Below are positions 7,495-15,282 of a DNA stretch of 64,000 nucleotides, piece after piece. Origin of the DNA: Streptomyces sp. NBC_01142 (GTDB lineage: Bacteria; Actinomycetota; Actinomycetes; Streptomycetales; Streptomycetaceae); NCBI RefSeq assembly GCF_026341125.1, contig NZ_JAPEOR010000001.1, positions 620,001 to 684,000 on the forward strand, in the 5' to 3' direction. How positions within the stretch are numbered: the first letter of the stretch is position 1; every line of letters begins with the position of its first letter. A model generated the notes under the pieces. That model worked only from the letters and a program-made list of their open reading frames with translations, made no database searches and had not been told where the DNA came from. A program made the translations under genes and the position numbers.

Positions 7495-8811
7495 GTGCCA
7501 ACAAGTACCAGCAAGGCCGTACGGATCGCCGTACTCGCCGACTCCGACACCCGGTGGAAATGGGGTGCGCTCACCGCGCGCCGTATCACCCCCCACCCCT
7601 CCGTAGAGCTGAGCGGCTTTCTGCTGCGCGGCCGGGCCACTCCCACGGCCCGCCAGCTCGCCGAGGTGGGTGTGAGTGCCGACGATCTGCGCGAGGTCAC
7701 CGGGAACGAGTTCCTGCGGGCGATGAAGGACGAGCAGTACGACGTGGTCGTGCTCGCCCTCGTGGGCGGCGCGGTCCAGGCCGTGCTGCACGGACTCGCC
7801 GCGCTGGGCCCGTCCCGCCGGCCCGTCGTCGTCACCGGCTATGTCGGCGTCGTCTACGAGAAGCTCGCCGACGGACTGCTGCTGCGGCACGGCGCGGACG
7901 TCGTTCTCGCCAATTCCCGCCACGACGCGGACCGCTTCCGCGCGGTGTACGAGGGAGTGGGCGCCGACGCCTCGTCCGTCACCGAGGCCGCGCTGCCCTT
8001 CCTCGGCGGCACTCCGTACGAGGCGAGGGACGACCGCGACACCGTCGTCTTCGCCGCCCAGCCCTCCGTGCCCGAGACCCGCGCCGATCGCACCTATCTG
8101 CTGCGGCGCCTGGTCGAGCACGCCCGTCTGCACCCGGGCCGCGAGGTGCTGCTGAAGCTGCGCTCCAAGCCGGGCGAGCACACCACGCACCTCGAAGAAC
8201 TCCCGTACCAGAAGCTCGCCGACAGGCTGCCGGGCGGACTGCCGCCCAACTTCAAGCTGGTGTACGGCCACATGGGCGAGGTCCTCGACCGCACCGACCT
8301 GCTGGTCACCGTGTCCTCGACGGCAGCCCTGGAGTCCCTGCACCGGCGCATCCCCACCGCGGTCCTCTGCGACCTCGGTGTGCGCGAGGCGCTCGGCAAC
8401 CACCACTTCCTCGGCTCGGGGCTGCTGACCTCGTGGGACCAGCTGGACGGCGGTCACCGCCCCGCCCCCGACCCCGAGTGGCTGGCCCGGCAGGGCGTCG
8501 CCGCCGACGGTTCGTACGACACGGCATTCGACGCGGCCCGCAAGCGCGTCACCGAGCTGCTCGAACAGCCGGTGCTTCCGGCGCTCGCGCCCTACTACAC
8601 CCCGTCCACCGCGCCCGGCTATCTCCCCGCGCTCCTCGCCCGCCACCACCTCGCCCCCGACGGCACCCCCCTCCAGGGCGTGACCCCGAAGGCCGAGATC
8701 ACCGGCATCCGGCGCGTGGTGCGCGACGCGGTCCGGGAGGCGGCGCGCGGCGCGTACCGCCATGGCGTCCAGCGCGTCGCCCCGGTGATCCGCCGGATGG
8801 GCGAGCTGTGA
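7495..8811 (+). CDS. DUF6716-like putative glycosyltransferase
   Basis: 438 residues from the GTG at 7495; an in-frame GTG at 7447 would add 16 residues of low similarity. The N-terminus RIAVLADSDTRWKWGALTA is characteristic of an actinobacterial family annotated as putative glycosyltransferase. The middle has the GT-B-like stretch LKLRSKPGEHTTHLEELPYQ and a region with TVSSTAALESLHRRIPT, reminiscent of polysialyltransferase and glycerophosphotransferase folds. It is the first gene of a plus-strand run followed within 50 bp by CMP-nonulosonate synthetase and NeuB-type synthase, so it likely uses the CMP-sugar they make. The exact reaction is unknown. Confidence 0.72.
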   Translation: MPTSTSKAVRIAVLADSDTRWKWGALTARRITPHPSVELSGFLLRGRATPTARQLAEVGVSADDLREVTGNEFLRAMKDEQYDVVVLALVGGAVQAVLHGLAALGPSRRPVVVTGYVGVVYEKLADGLLLRHGADVVLANSRHDADRFRAVYEGVGADASSVTEAALPFLGGTPYEARDDRDTVVFAAQPSVPETRADRTYLLRRLVEHARLHPGREVLLKLRSKPGEHTTHLEELPYQKLADRLPGGLPPNFKLVYGHMGEVLDRTDLLVTVSSTAALESLHRRIPTAVLCDLGVREALGNHHFLGSGLLTSWDQLDGGHRPAPDPEWLARQGVAADGSYDTAFDAARKRVTELLEQPVLPALAPYYTPSTAPGYLPALLARHHLAPDGTPLQGVTPKAEITGIRRVVRDAVREAARGAYRHGVQRVAPVIRRMGEL

Positions 8812-8861
8812 CCCCCGCCCGGCCCGCCGCCTCCCCTCCACTCCCGTCCTCAGGAGCGCAG

Positions 8862-10163
8862 ATGACCGTACTCGCCGTGATCCCAGCCCGGGGCGGCTCC
8901 AAGGGCGTACCGGCCAAGAACCTCGCCGCCGTGGGCGGCGTGCCGCTGGTCGCGCGCGCCGTGCGCGAGTGCCTCGGCGCCCCGCTCGTCACCCATGTCG
9001 TGGTCTCCACGGACGCTGCGGACATCGCCGCGGCGGCCCGGACCGCCGGCGCCGACGTGGTGCTGCGCCCGGCGGCGATCGCCGGCGACACCGCCACCAG
9101 CGAGGCGGCCGTGCTGCACGCCATGGACGCGCACGAGGCCGAGCACGGCTCGCCGGTGGACGTGGTCCTGCTCGTCCAGTGCACCAGCCCCTTCCTGGCC
9201 CGCGAGGACATCGAGGGCGTCGCGTCCGCCGTCATCGAGGGCGGCGCGGACAGCGCCGTGACCGTCGCCCCCTTCCACGGCTTCGTCTGGCGCGAGGAGG
9301 ACGGCGACAGCCCGGTCGGCGAGACGGCCGCCCACGCCGCCCGGCACGTCGGCGGCTCCACGGCGGTCCTCGCCGACCCTGCCACCACGACCGGCTCGGG
9401 CTACGGCGTCAACCACGACGCGTCCTTCCGGCCGCGCCGCCAGGACCGGCCGCAGGACTTCCTGGAGACCGGGGCCGCGTACGCGATGTCCGCCACCGGC
9501 TTCCGGGAGGCCGGGCACCGGTTCTTCGGCCGCACCGCGCTCGTACGCACCGACCCGGCGCGCGTCCTCGAGATCGACGACCCGCACGACCTGGACCGGG
9601 CCCGCGCGCTCGCGCCCCTGCTGGACGCCGCCGCGCTCCCCGCCCGCGAGGACATCGACGCGGTCGTCATCGACTTCGACGGCACCCAGACCGACGACCG
9701 GGTCCTCATCGACGCGGACGGACGCGAGATCGTCGCCGTCCACCGCGGCGACGGCCTCGGTATCGCCCATCTGCGCAAGGCCGGCCTGGAGCTGCTCATC
9801 CTCTCCACCGAGCAGAACCCGGTCGTCGCCGCCCGCGCCAGGAAGCTCAAGATCCCCGTTCTGCACGGCATCGACCGCAAGGACCTCGCACTGAAGCAGT
9901 GGTGCGAGGAGCGCGGAATCGCGCCGGAGCGGGTGCTCTACGTCGGCAACGACGTCAACGACCTCCCGTGCTTCCACCTCGTCGGCTGGCCCGTGGCCGT
10001 CGCGAGTGCGCACGGATCCGTACGTGCCGCCGCGCGTGCCGTCACTGCCACACCCGGCGGCGAGGGGGCGATCCGCGAGATCGCCGCCTGGCTCCTCGGC
10101 CCGACGCTCAACACCCCGCTCGAAACCACCCCTGAAACCACCCCCCTTTCCCCCGAGAAGTAA
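8862..10163 (+). CDS. neuA: CMP-nonulosonate (acylneuraminate) cytidylyltransferase fused to HAD phosphatase
   Basis: 433 residues with two domains. The N-terminal cytidylyltransferase (residues 1 to about 235) opens with the CTP-binding signature VIPARGGSKGVPAKN and has the QCTSPF block. The C-terminal KdsC/HAD domain (about 265-420) has the phosphatase nucleophile motif DFDGTQTDD, the STEQN motif II and YVGNDVNDLPC metal motif. The first domain would activate a sialic-type sugar with CTP and the second could remove the 9-phosphate made by a NeuB-type synthase. The ATG at 8862 follows CAGGAG; a GTG at 8808 overlapping the upstream TGA is an alternative. DFDGTQTDD has Q at the position usually occupied by V/L in KdsC (DVDGVLTDG) but keeps both aspartates. 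Confidence 0.9.
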   Translation: MTVLAVIPARGGSKGVPAKNLAAVGGVPLVARAVRECLGAPLVTHVVVSTDAADIAAAARTAGADVVLRPAAIAGDTATSEAAVLHAMDAHEAEHGSPVDVVLLVQCTSPFLAREDIEGVASAVIEGGADSAVTVAPFHGFVWREEDGDSPVGETAAHAARHVGGSTAVLADPATTTGSGYGVNHDASFRPRRQDRPQDFLETGAAYAMSATGFREAGHRFFGRTALVRTDPARVLEIDDPHDLDRARALAPLLDAAALPAREDIDAVVIDFDGTQTDDRVLIDADGREIVAVHRGDGLGIAHLRKAGLELLILSTEQNPVVAARARKLKIPVLHGIDRKDLALKQWCEERGIAPERVLYVGNDVNDLPCFHLVGWPVAVASAHGSVRAAARAVTATPGGEGAIREIAAWLLGPTLNTPLETTPETTPLSPEK

Positions 10164-10176
10164 GGAACCACCCCCC

Positions 10177-11100
10177 ATGAGCACGTCCCGTCTGCGCACC
10201 CTCGGCAACAAGACCGCGGGCCCCGGTCACCCCGTCTACGTCACCGGCGAGATCGGCATCAACCACAACGGCGACCTGGACAACGCCTTCGCGCTCATCG
10301 ACGCCGCCGCCGACTCCGGCTGCGACGCGGTCAAGTTCCAGAAGCGCACCCCGGAGATCTGCACCCCGCGCGACCAGTGGGACATCGAGCGCGACACCCC
10401 CTGGGGCCGGATGACGTACATCGACTACCGTCACCGCGTCGAGTTCGACGAGACCGACTACCGCGCGATCGACGAGCACTGCAAGAAGCGCGGGATCGAC
10501 TGGTTCGCCTCCCCGTGGGACACCGAGGCCGTCGCCTTCCTGGAGAAGTTCGACGTCCCCGCCCACAAGGTGGCCTCCGCCTCGCTCACCGACGACGAGC
10601 TGCTGCGCTCGCTGCGCGCCACCGGCAAGACGGTGATCCTCTCCACCGGTATGTCGACGCCGAAGCAGATCCGGCACGCGGTGGAGGTGCTGGGCAGCGA
10701 CAACATCCTGCTCTGCCACGCCACCTCGACGTACCCGGCCAAGGCCGAGGAGCTCAACCTGCGCGTCATCAACACCCTCCAGGCGGAGTTCCCGAACGTC
10801 CCGATCGGCTACAGCGGCCACGAGACCGGTCTGCAGACCACCCTGGCCGCGGTCGCCCTCGGCGCCGCCTTCGTCGAGCGCCACATCACCCTCGACCGCG
10901 CCATGTGGGGCTCCGACCAGGCCGCCTCCGTCGAGCCGCAGGGCCTCACCCGCCTGGTCCGTGACATCCGCACCATCGAGGCCGCGCTCGGCGACGGCGT
11001 CAAGAAGGTCTACGACTCCGAGCTCGCCCCGATGAAGAAGCTGCGCCGCGTCGCGGGCGTCGTCGCGGAGGCCGGCGACCTTGAGCCGGCCGCGGTCTGA
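10177..11100 (+). CDS. neuB: NeuB-family nonulosonic-acid synthase lacking the SAF domain
   Basis: 307 residues. The TIM-barrel NeuB domain (PF03102) is complete: EIGINHNGDLDNAF at the start, AVKFQKRTPE, FASPWDTEAV, STGMSTPKQI, LCHATSTYPAK, IGYSGHETG and ERHITLDRAMWGSDQAAS. It condenses phosphoenolpyruvate with a hexose (mannose-type precursor or its 6-phosphate) to a nine-carbon acid. Typical enzymes have 340-350 residues and end with an antifreeze-like SAF domain that shapes the substrate pocket; this one stops before it. With the adjacent phosphatase-fused cytidylyltransferase, a Kdn-9-phosphate route is plausible, but the true substrate is inference. It starts 14 bp after the neuA stop, with GTAAGGAACC upstream as ribosome binding site. 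Confidence 0.9.
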   Translation: MSTSRLRTLGNKTAGPGHPVYVTGEIGINHNGDLDNAFALIDAAADSGCDAVKFQKRTPEICTPRDQWDIERDTPWGRMTYIDYRHRVEFDETDYRAIDEHCKKRGIDWFASPWDTEAVAFLEKFDVPAHKVASASLTDDELLRSLRATGKTVILSTGMSTPKQIRHAVEVLGSDNILLCHATSTYPAKAEELNLRVINTLQAEFPNVPIGYSGHETGLQTTLAAVALGAAFVERHITLDRAMWGSDQAASVEPQGLTRLVRDIRTIEAALGDGVKKVYDSELAPMKKLRRVAGVVAEAGDLEPAAV

Positions 11101-11232
11101 CGGGCTTTCCGCGGTGAGGCGTCTGTCCGAGGGCCGCGTGCCCCCGCAGCCGCTCCACGGCGGGCCCTCGGGCCCCCGGTCCCACAAGCAGGCCAGCGGG
11201 CTGGCCGACCCGGCATCTTGGGGTGAATCACA

Positions 11233-12306
11233 GTGAACCTCGCTTTCGTCGAGAGTCCGGTCCAGCTCCTGAACGTCCTGGAGTGGGCCCATGCCAGGTC
11301 GGGAGCGCCGCTGCCCGGCCTCCCGGCCCAGCCGGCCGGCTCCGTGCCGGCCCGGGCGAACGACCTCACCGTGGTCGTTCTGTCGCCCACCGACCCCATG
11401 TCGCGGGGCCAGCTGCGCCGGATGGCGGAGCTGGCCCGCGAGGAGGGGTTCACGGTCCGCTGGCAGGAGGCGCGCGGCGGGGCGGGCGCGCCCCTGCGGA
11501 CGATGCGCGAGCTGGGCCCGATGCTGCACCGGGCCGAGCGCATCGTCATCGGGGACCCGTTCTCCCGTTACGTACAGCTCCTGCTGACCATGGTCCGCAG
11601 CAGGGATCTGACCGTGGTCGACGACGGCACGGCGACGATGGAGTTCGTCGCCCAGCTGGCGCGCGGCGAGAGGCTGGTGCGCTGGCACCGGCGCGGCCGC
11701 CGCGGCCTGCGTGAGCTGGTGCTCGCGCCGGTCACCTTCCTGGCCCGCCGCCGGCTCACCCCGTCGCGGGCCCGCCATGTCGAGGTCTTCACCTCGATGC
11801 CGGTGGAAGCGCCGCCGGGCATAACGGTCACCGCCAACGACTTCGCCTGGACCCGCTCCCGCTTCGGCCCGCCGACGATCACCCGGGGCGCGGATCTCGT
11901 CGGTACGTCGCTGGTGGAGACGGGGGTCGTCGACCCGGAGCAGTATCTGGAGGCGGTCGCGTACCTGGCCCGTACGCACGGCGCCACCCGCTACTTCGCA
12001 CACCGCCGCGAGAGCGCGGACAAGCTTCACCGGCTCGCGGCAGTGACCGGCCTGGAGATCGTCCGCCCGGATCTGCCGCTGGAGCTGATCGCCCGCCGTG
12101 GCCCGATCGGGCGTACGGTCCTCAGCTTTCCCTCCACGGTGGTCCACACTCTCCCGCTCGCCCTCGCCGGCACGGGGATCAGGGTCGCGGTCTGCGACAT
12201 AGCCCCGGAGTGGCTCAGGGACACCGCGTCCCCGCGCGCCCAGGGCTTCCTGGCGGGGGTGACCGGCACGGCCCGCGACGTCCAGCATCTGCCCGCGCCC
12301 GTGTGA
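11233..12306 (+). CDS. Putative GT52/sialyltransferase-like protein
   Basis: 357 residues, no strong family match by eye. Features suggest a GT-B transferase related to GT52 and POST enzymes: the opening NLAFVESPVQLLNVLEW, a VVDDGTATMEF block (about 136-146), YFAHRRESADKL (about 256-267), similar to the basic HP/HR nucleotide-sugar motif, and LSFPSTVVHTLPL near residue 305. It follows the neuB gene after a 132-bp spacer and closes the plus-strand nonulosonic-acid unit, so a role in adding CMP-activated nonulosonic acid to the wall polymer is inferred. GTG start at 11233. A highly basic segment (WHRRGRRGLR) could contact the membrane or polymer. Confidence 0.6.
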   Translation: MNLAFVESPVQLLNVLEWAHARSGAPLPGLPAQPAGSVPARANDLTVVVLSPTDPMSRGQLRRMAELAREEGFTVRWQEARGGAGAPLRTMRELGPMLHRAERIVIGDPFSRYVQLLLTMVRSRDLTVVDDGTATMEFVAQLARGERLVRWHRRGRRGLRELVLAPVTFLARRRLTPSRARHVEVFTSMPVEAPPGITVTANDFAWTRSRFGPPTITRGADLVGTSLVETGVVDPEQYLEAVAYLARTHGATRYFAHRRESADKLHRLAAVTGLEIVRPDLPLELIARRGPIGRTVLSFPSTVVHTLPLALAGTGIRVAVCDIAPEWLRDTASPRAQGFLAGVTGTARDVQHLPAPV

Positions 12307-12505
12307 GCGGGCCGGGCTAGGCTGGATCCACGGCCCGGGCCGCACCGGACCGCAAGGAGAAGATCAACTCAAGCCCGAAGCTGCGTGAGCTTACCCACTA
12401 CAACTAACAGCTATGCGCCGTGCGGCCAGCTTTCTTTCCCCTATGAGGCTGAAGTTTTGTTGATCGCACGTTAGTTGGCCCACCCAGGGGCCTACTCTTC
12501 AACGG

Positions 12506-13747
12506 GTGAACCAGTTGATGTCCCGCGAGTCCGAAGAAGCCGACCTGCCCGGCAAAGACGTACTGCCCGGCACGCTGTCCGACGGTCTGCGTGCCGAACT
12601 GATCGCCTTCCGCCGGGACTTGCACATGCACCCCGAGCTCGGTAATCAGGAGTTCCGTACGACCGCCGCGCTCAAGGCCCGCCTCGAGCGGGCGGGGCTG
12701 AGCCCCCGGGTGCTCTCCGTCGGCACCGGACTCATCTGCGACATCGGCAGCTGGGACGGCGTACGTCCCCTCTTCGCGATCCGCGCCGACATCGACGCGC
12801 TCCCCATCCCCGACACCAAGACCGGGGTCCCCTACCGCTCCACCGTCCCCGGCCGGGCGCACGCCTGCGGGCACGACGTGCACACCACCACGGTCCTCGG
12901 TGCCGGTCTGGTGCTCGCCGAGCTCGACCGGCAGGGCCTGCTGCCGCAGCCGGTCCGGCTGATCTTCCAGCCCGCCGAGGAGGTGCTGCCCGGAGGCGCG
13001 CCCGACGCGATCGAGTCCGGGGTGCTGGAGGGCGTGGGCAAGATCATCGCGGTGCACTGCGACCCGCGGGTCGACGCCGGAATGATCGGGCTGCGGGCCG
13101 GCGCCATCACCTCCGCCTGCGACCGGCTCGAGGTCACCCTCGACGGCCCCGGCGGCCACACCGCCCGCCCGCATCTGACCACCGATCTGGTCACCGCGGC
13201 CGCGAAGGTCATCACCGAGGTCCCGGCACTGCTCGCCCGCCGCGTGGACGCGCGCTCCGGCCTCGCCATCACCTGGGGCCGCATCGAGGCGGGCCACGCC
13301 TGCAATGTCATCCCGCAGCACGCCGAGCTCTCCGGCACCGTCCGCTGCCTCGACCTGGCCGGCTGGCGCGCGGCCCCGGACCTGGTGCACGCCGCGATCG
13401 ACGAGATCGCCACGCTCCACCGGGCCAAGTCGCAGATCAACTACATCCGCGGGGTCCCGCCGGTGGTCAACGACCCGGCCGTGACCGAGCTGCTGCGCGA
13501 CGCGCAGGCCGCGCGCCGCGGACCGCAGGCGATCGAGGACACCGAGCAGAGCCTCGGCGGCGAGGACTTCTCCTGGTACCTGGAGCACGTCCCGGGGGCG
13601 ATGGCCCGGCTCGGCGTCCGTACGCCGGGTGAGGCGACGCGATGCGACCTGCACCGCGGCGACTTCGACGCCGACGAACGCGCGATCGAGGTCGGTGTGG
13701 AGCTGTTCACCGCGGCCGCCCTGCTCGACGGCGGGCGGGTGCACTGA
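12506..13747 (+). CDS. M20-family amidohydrolase (peptidase M20D type)
   Basis: 413 residues. The zinc-peptidase M20 fold is seen in DLHMHPELGNQEF, IRADIDALPI, HACGHDVHTT (metal ligands), FQPAEEVLPGGA, the dimerisation-domain GGHTARPH and the late GGEDFSWYL. Members hydrolyse N-acyl amino acids, hippurate-like amides or indole conjugates; the substrate is unknown. The GTG at 12506 is taken as start; an ATG at 12518 would remove four residues. The gene stands alone between the wall-polymer cluster and the nucleoside importer, with 200 bp upstream that hold no further gene. It is cytoplasmic with no signal peptide. Confidence 0.9.
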   Translation: MNQLMSRESEEADLPGKDVLPGTLSDGLRAELIAFRRDLHMHPELGNQEFRTTAALKARLERAGLSPRVLSVGTGLICDIGSWDGVRPLFAIRADIDALPIPDTKTGVPYRSTVPGRAHACGHDVHTTTVLGAGLVLAELDRQGLLPQPVRLIFQPAEEVLPGGAPDAIESGVLEGVGKIIAVHCDPRVDAGMIGLRAGAITSACDRLEVTLDGPGGHTARPHLTTDLVTAAAKVITEVPALLARRVDARSGLAITWGRIEAGHACNVIPQHAELSGTVRCLDLAGWRAAPDLVHAAIDEIATLHRAKSQINYIRGVPPVVNDPAVTELLRDAQAARRGPQAIEDTEQSLGGEDFSWYLEHVPGAMARLGVRTPGEATRCDLHRGDFDADERAIEVGVELFTAAALLDGGRVH

Positions 13748-14063
13748 GCGACGCCGCCCCGGTGGACCGCACCGGCGGACCACCTCCTCCTTCCCCCTAT
13801 GTGGTTGTCCGGTTGGTCGATTCGGGTGACCTCGTGGCGTGTTTTTGATCTTGACGTCACTGTGATGGGGCCCACTGGAGGGCGGGGATCGAATGCGCCG
13901 GGTTTCCGCTCAGTGGCGCAATGGTTGCAGTCAGGTGAGCGAACGCCTCGATCCGGTAACGACTGATGAACGGGTCTTTAACTGACATCTACGCGCGTTA
14001 CGATCGCGGCAAAACCAGCGCCAGAAGAGGCGCTTTCGGTCAGTCTTGAAGGGACCCCTCCTC
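13748..14063. promoter_or_regulatory. Intergenic promoter region of the nucleoside importer operon
   Basis: No gene is visible in these 316 bp. The downstream half carries the nucleoside-operator-like palindrome (13989-14000) with TACGAT (13999-14004) as candidate -10, and GAAGGGA (14048-14054), a good ribosome binding site for the TTG at 14064. The upstream half is featureless apart from AT-richer patches around 13800-13860. Confidence 0.5.
13989..14000. promoter_or_regulatory. Nucleoside-regulon palindrome, site 1 (CTACGCGCGTTA)
   Basis: The core ACGCGCGT is perfectly palindromic; the outer right bases deviate from the consensus CTACGCGCGTAG. It overlaps the candidate -10 TACGAT of the importer lipoprotein gene and ends 63 bp before its start. 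Five further copies lie before other nucleoside-salvage genes in the window. Confidence 0.65.
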
Positions 14064-15101
14064 TTGCGCCGGGTATCCAAGATCACAGCCGCGTGTATTG
14101 CCACCGCGGCCCTCGCTTTCACCGCCACCGCGTGTGGCGAGTCGTCCTCCGAGTCCGCAAGCTCCGAGGGCAAGCTCAAGATCGGCATGGCCTACGACGT
14201 CGGTGGCCGTGGCGACAACTCCTTCAACGACTCCGCGGCCCGCGGTCTCGACAAGGCCAAGGACGACCTCAAGGCCGAGACCAAGGAGCTCACCGCCAAG
14301 TCCGGCGAGACGCCGGCCGACCGTGAGACCCGTCTCGCCTCGCTCGCCGACGGCGGCTACAACCCCGTCATCGCCGTGGGCTTCGCGTACAAGGACGCGG
14401 TCGACAAGGTCGCCGGCAAGTACCCGAAGGTCAACTTCGGCCTGGTCGACTCGGTTTCCGAGGCCAAGAACGTCGACAGCATCATCTTCACCGAGGAGCA
14501 GGGCTCGTACCTCGCCGGTGTTGCGGCCGCGCTCAAGTCCAAGGACGGCAAGGTCGGCTTCATCGGCGGCGTCGACCTCCCGCTCATCAAGAAGTTCGCT
14601 GCGGGCTTCGAGCAGGGCGTCCTGGAGACCAACCCGAAGGCCTCGGTCCAGATCCAGTACCTGACCACCGGATCCGACCTCTCCGGCTTCGGCAGCCCGG
14701 ACAAGGGCAAGGCCGCCGCCAAGGGCATGCTCGACAAGGGCATCGACGTCATCTACTCGGCGGCGGGCGGTTCCGGTGCCGGTGCGATCGAGGCCGTGGC
14801 TGCCAAGCAGGGCGCCTGGGCGATCGGCGTCGACTCCGACCAGGCCAAGGACCCGGCCCTGTCGAAGTACGCCGCCTCGATCCTGACCTCCGTGGTGAAG
14901 AACGTCGACACCGGCGTCTACGAGCTGTCCAAGTCCGTCAAGGACGGCAAGCCGCTGACCGGCACGCACAGCTACTCGCTGGCCGAGGACGGCGTCAGCC
15001 TCACCACCACGGGTGACCACCTCAAGGACATCCAGGCCAAGATCGACGAGGCCAAGAAGAAGATCGTCGACGGCACCATCAAGGTGAAGACCACCACCTG
15101 A
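14064..15101 (+). CDS. BMP-family nucleoside-binding lipoprotein of an ABC importer
   Basis: 345 residues from the TTG at 14064, which has GAAGGGA 9 bases upstream; a TTG at 14046 is in frame but lacks a ribosome binding site. A lipoprotein signal peptide ends in TATAC, with the cysteine as lipidation site. The mature part is a basic-membrane-protein (PF02608) domain: KIGMAYDVGGRGDNSFND, VIAVGFAYKDAVDKVAGKYP, FTEEQGSYLAGVAAAL, VGFIGGVDLPLIKKF and YSAAGGSGAG. BMP proteins bind purine and pyrimidine nucleosides at the outer membrane face and hand them to the permease encoded downstream. Its own promoter region carries a copy of the CTACGCGCGTAG palindrome. A GC-rich hairpin after the stop may keep this gene expressed above the rest of the operon. 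Confidence 0.92.
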   Translation: MRRVSKITAACIATAALAFTATACGESSSESASSEGKLKIGMAYDVGGRGDNSFNDSAARGLDKAKDDLKAETKELTAKSGETPADRETRLASLADGGYNPVIAVGFAYKDAVDKVAGKYPKVNFGLVDSVSEAKNVDSIIFTEEQGSYLAGVAAALKSKDGKVGFIGGVDLPLIKKFAAGFEQGVLETNPKASVQIQYLTTGSDLSGFGSPDKGKAAAKGMLDKGIDVIYSAAGGSGAGAIEAVAAKQGAWAIGVDSDQAKDPALSKYAASILTSVVKNVDTGVYELSKSVKDGKPLTGTHSYSLAEDGVSLTTTGDHLKDIQAKIDEAKKKIVDGTIKVKTTT

Positions 15102-15115
15102 TCGTCCCGATGACC

Positions 15116-15157
15116 GGGGCCCGTGGGTTGCGGCTTCCGCCGCTCCCCGCGGGCCCC
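15116..15157 (+). terminator. Partial terminator/attenuator hairpin after the binding-protein gene
   Basis: GGGGCCCG (15116-15123) pairs with CGGGCCCC (15150-15157), and the intervening bases can extend the stem partly. There is no U-run. It is likely an attenuating or mRNA-stabilising hairpin that lets the binding protein be made in excess of the transporter. Confidence 0.5.
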
Positions 15158-15196
15158 GAATCACGTACTGCCTCCGGCAGTTGAACAATTTGGCGA

Positions 15197-15212
15197 CGCT
15201 ACGCGCGTAGCG
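15197..15212. promoter_or_regulatory. Nucleoside-regulon palindrome, site 2 (16-bp perfect)
   Basis: CGCTACGCGCGTAGCG is a perfect 16-bp palindrome, the longest copy of the CTACGCGCGTAG element. It lies 70 bp upstream of the ATPase start, in the spacer after the binding-protein gene. This implies a second, internally regulated promoter for the ATPase-permease-permease-deaminase genes. Confidence 0.75.
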
Positions 15213-15282
15213 CTGTTCCGAACGCGGTAATTTTCGCCACCACCGCCCCCGCTCCCTCCGCTCCTGCCTAGGAGAGTGCGCC

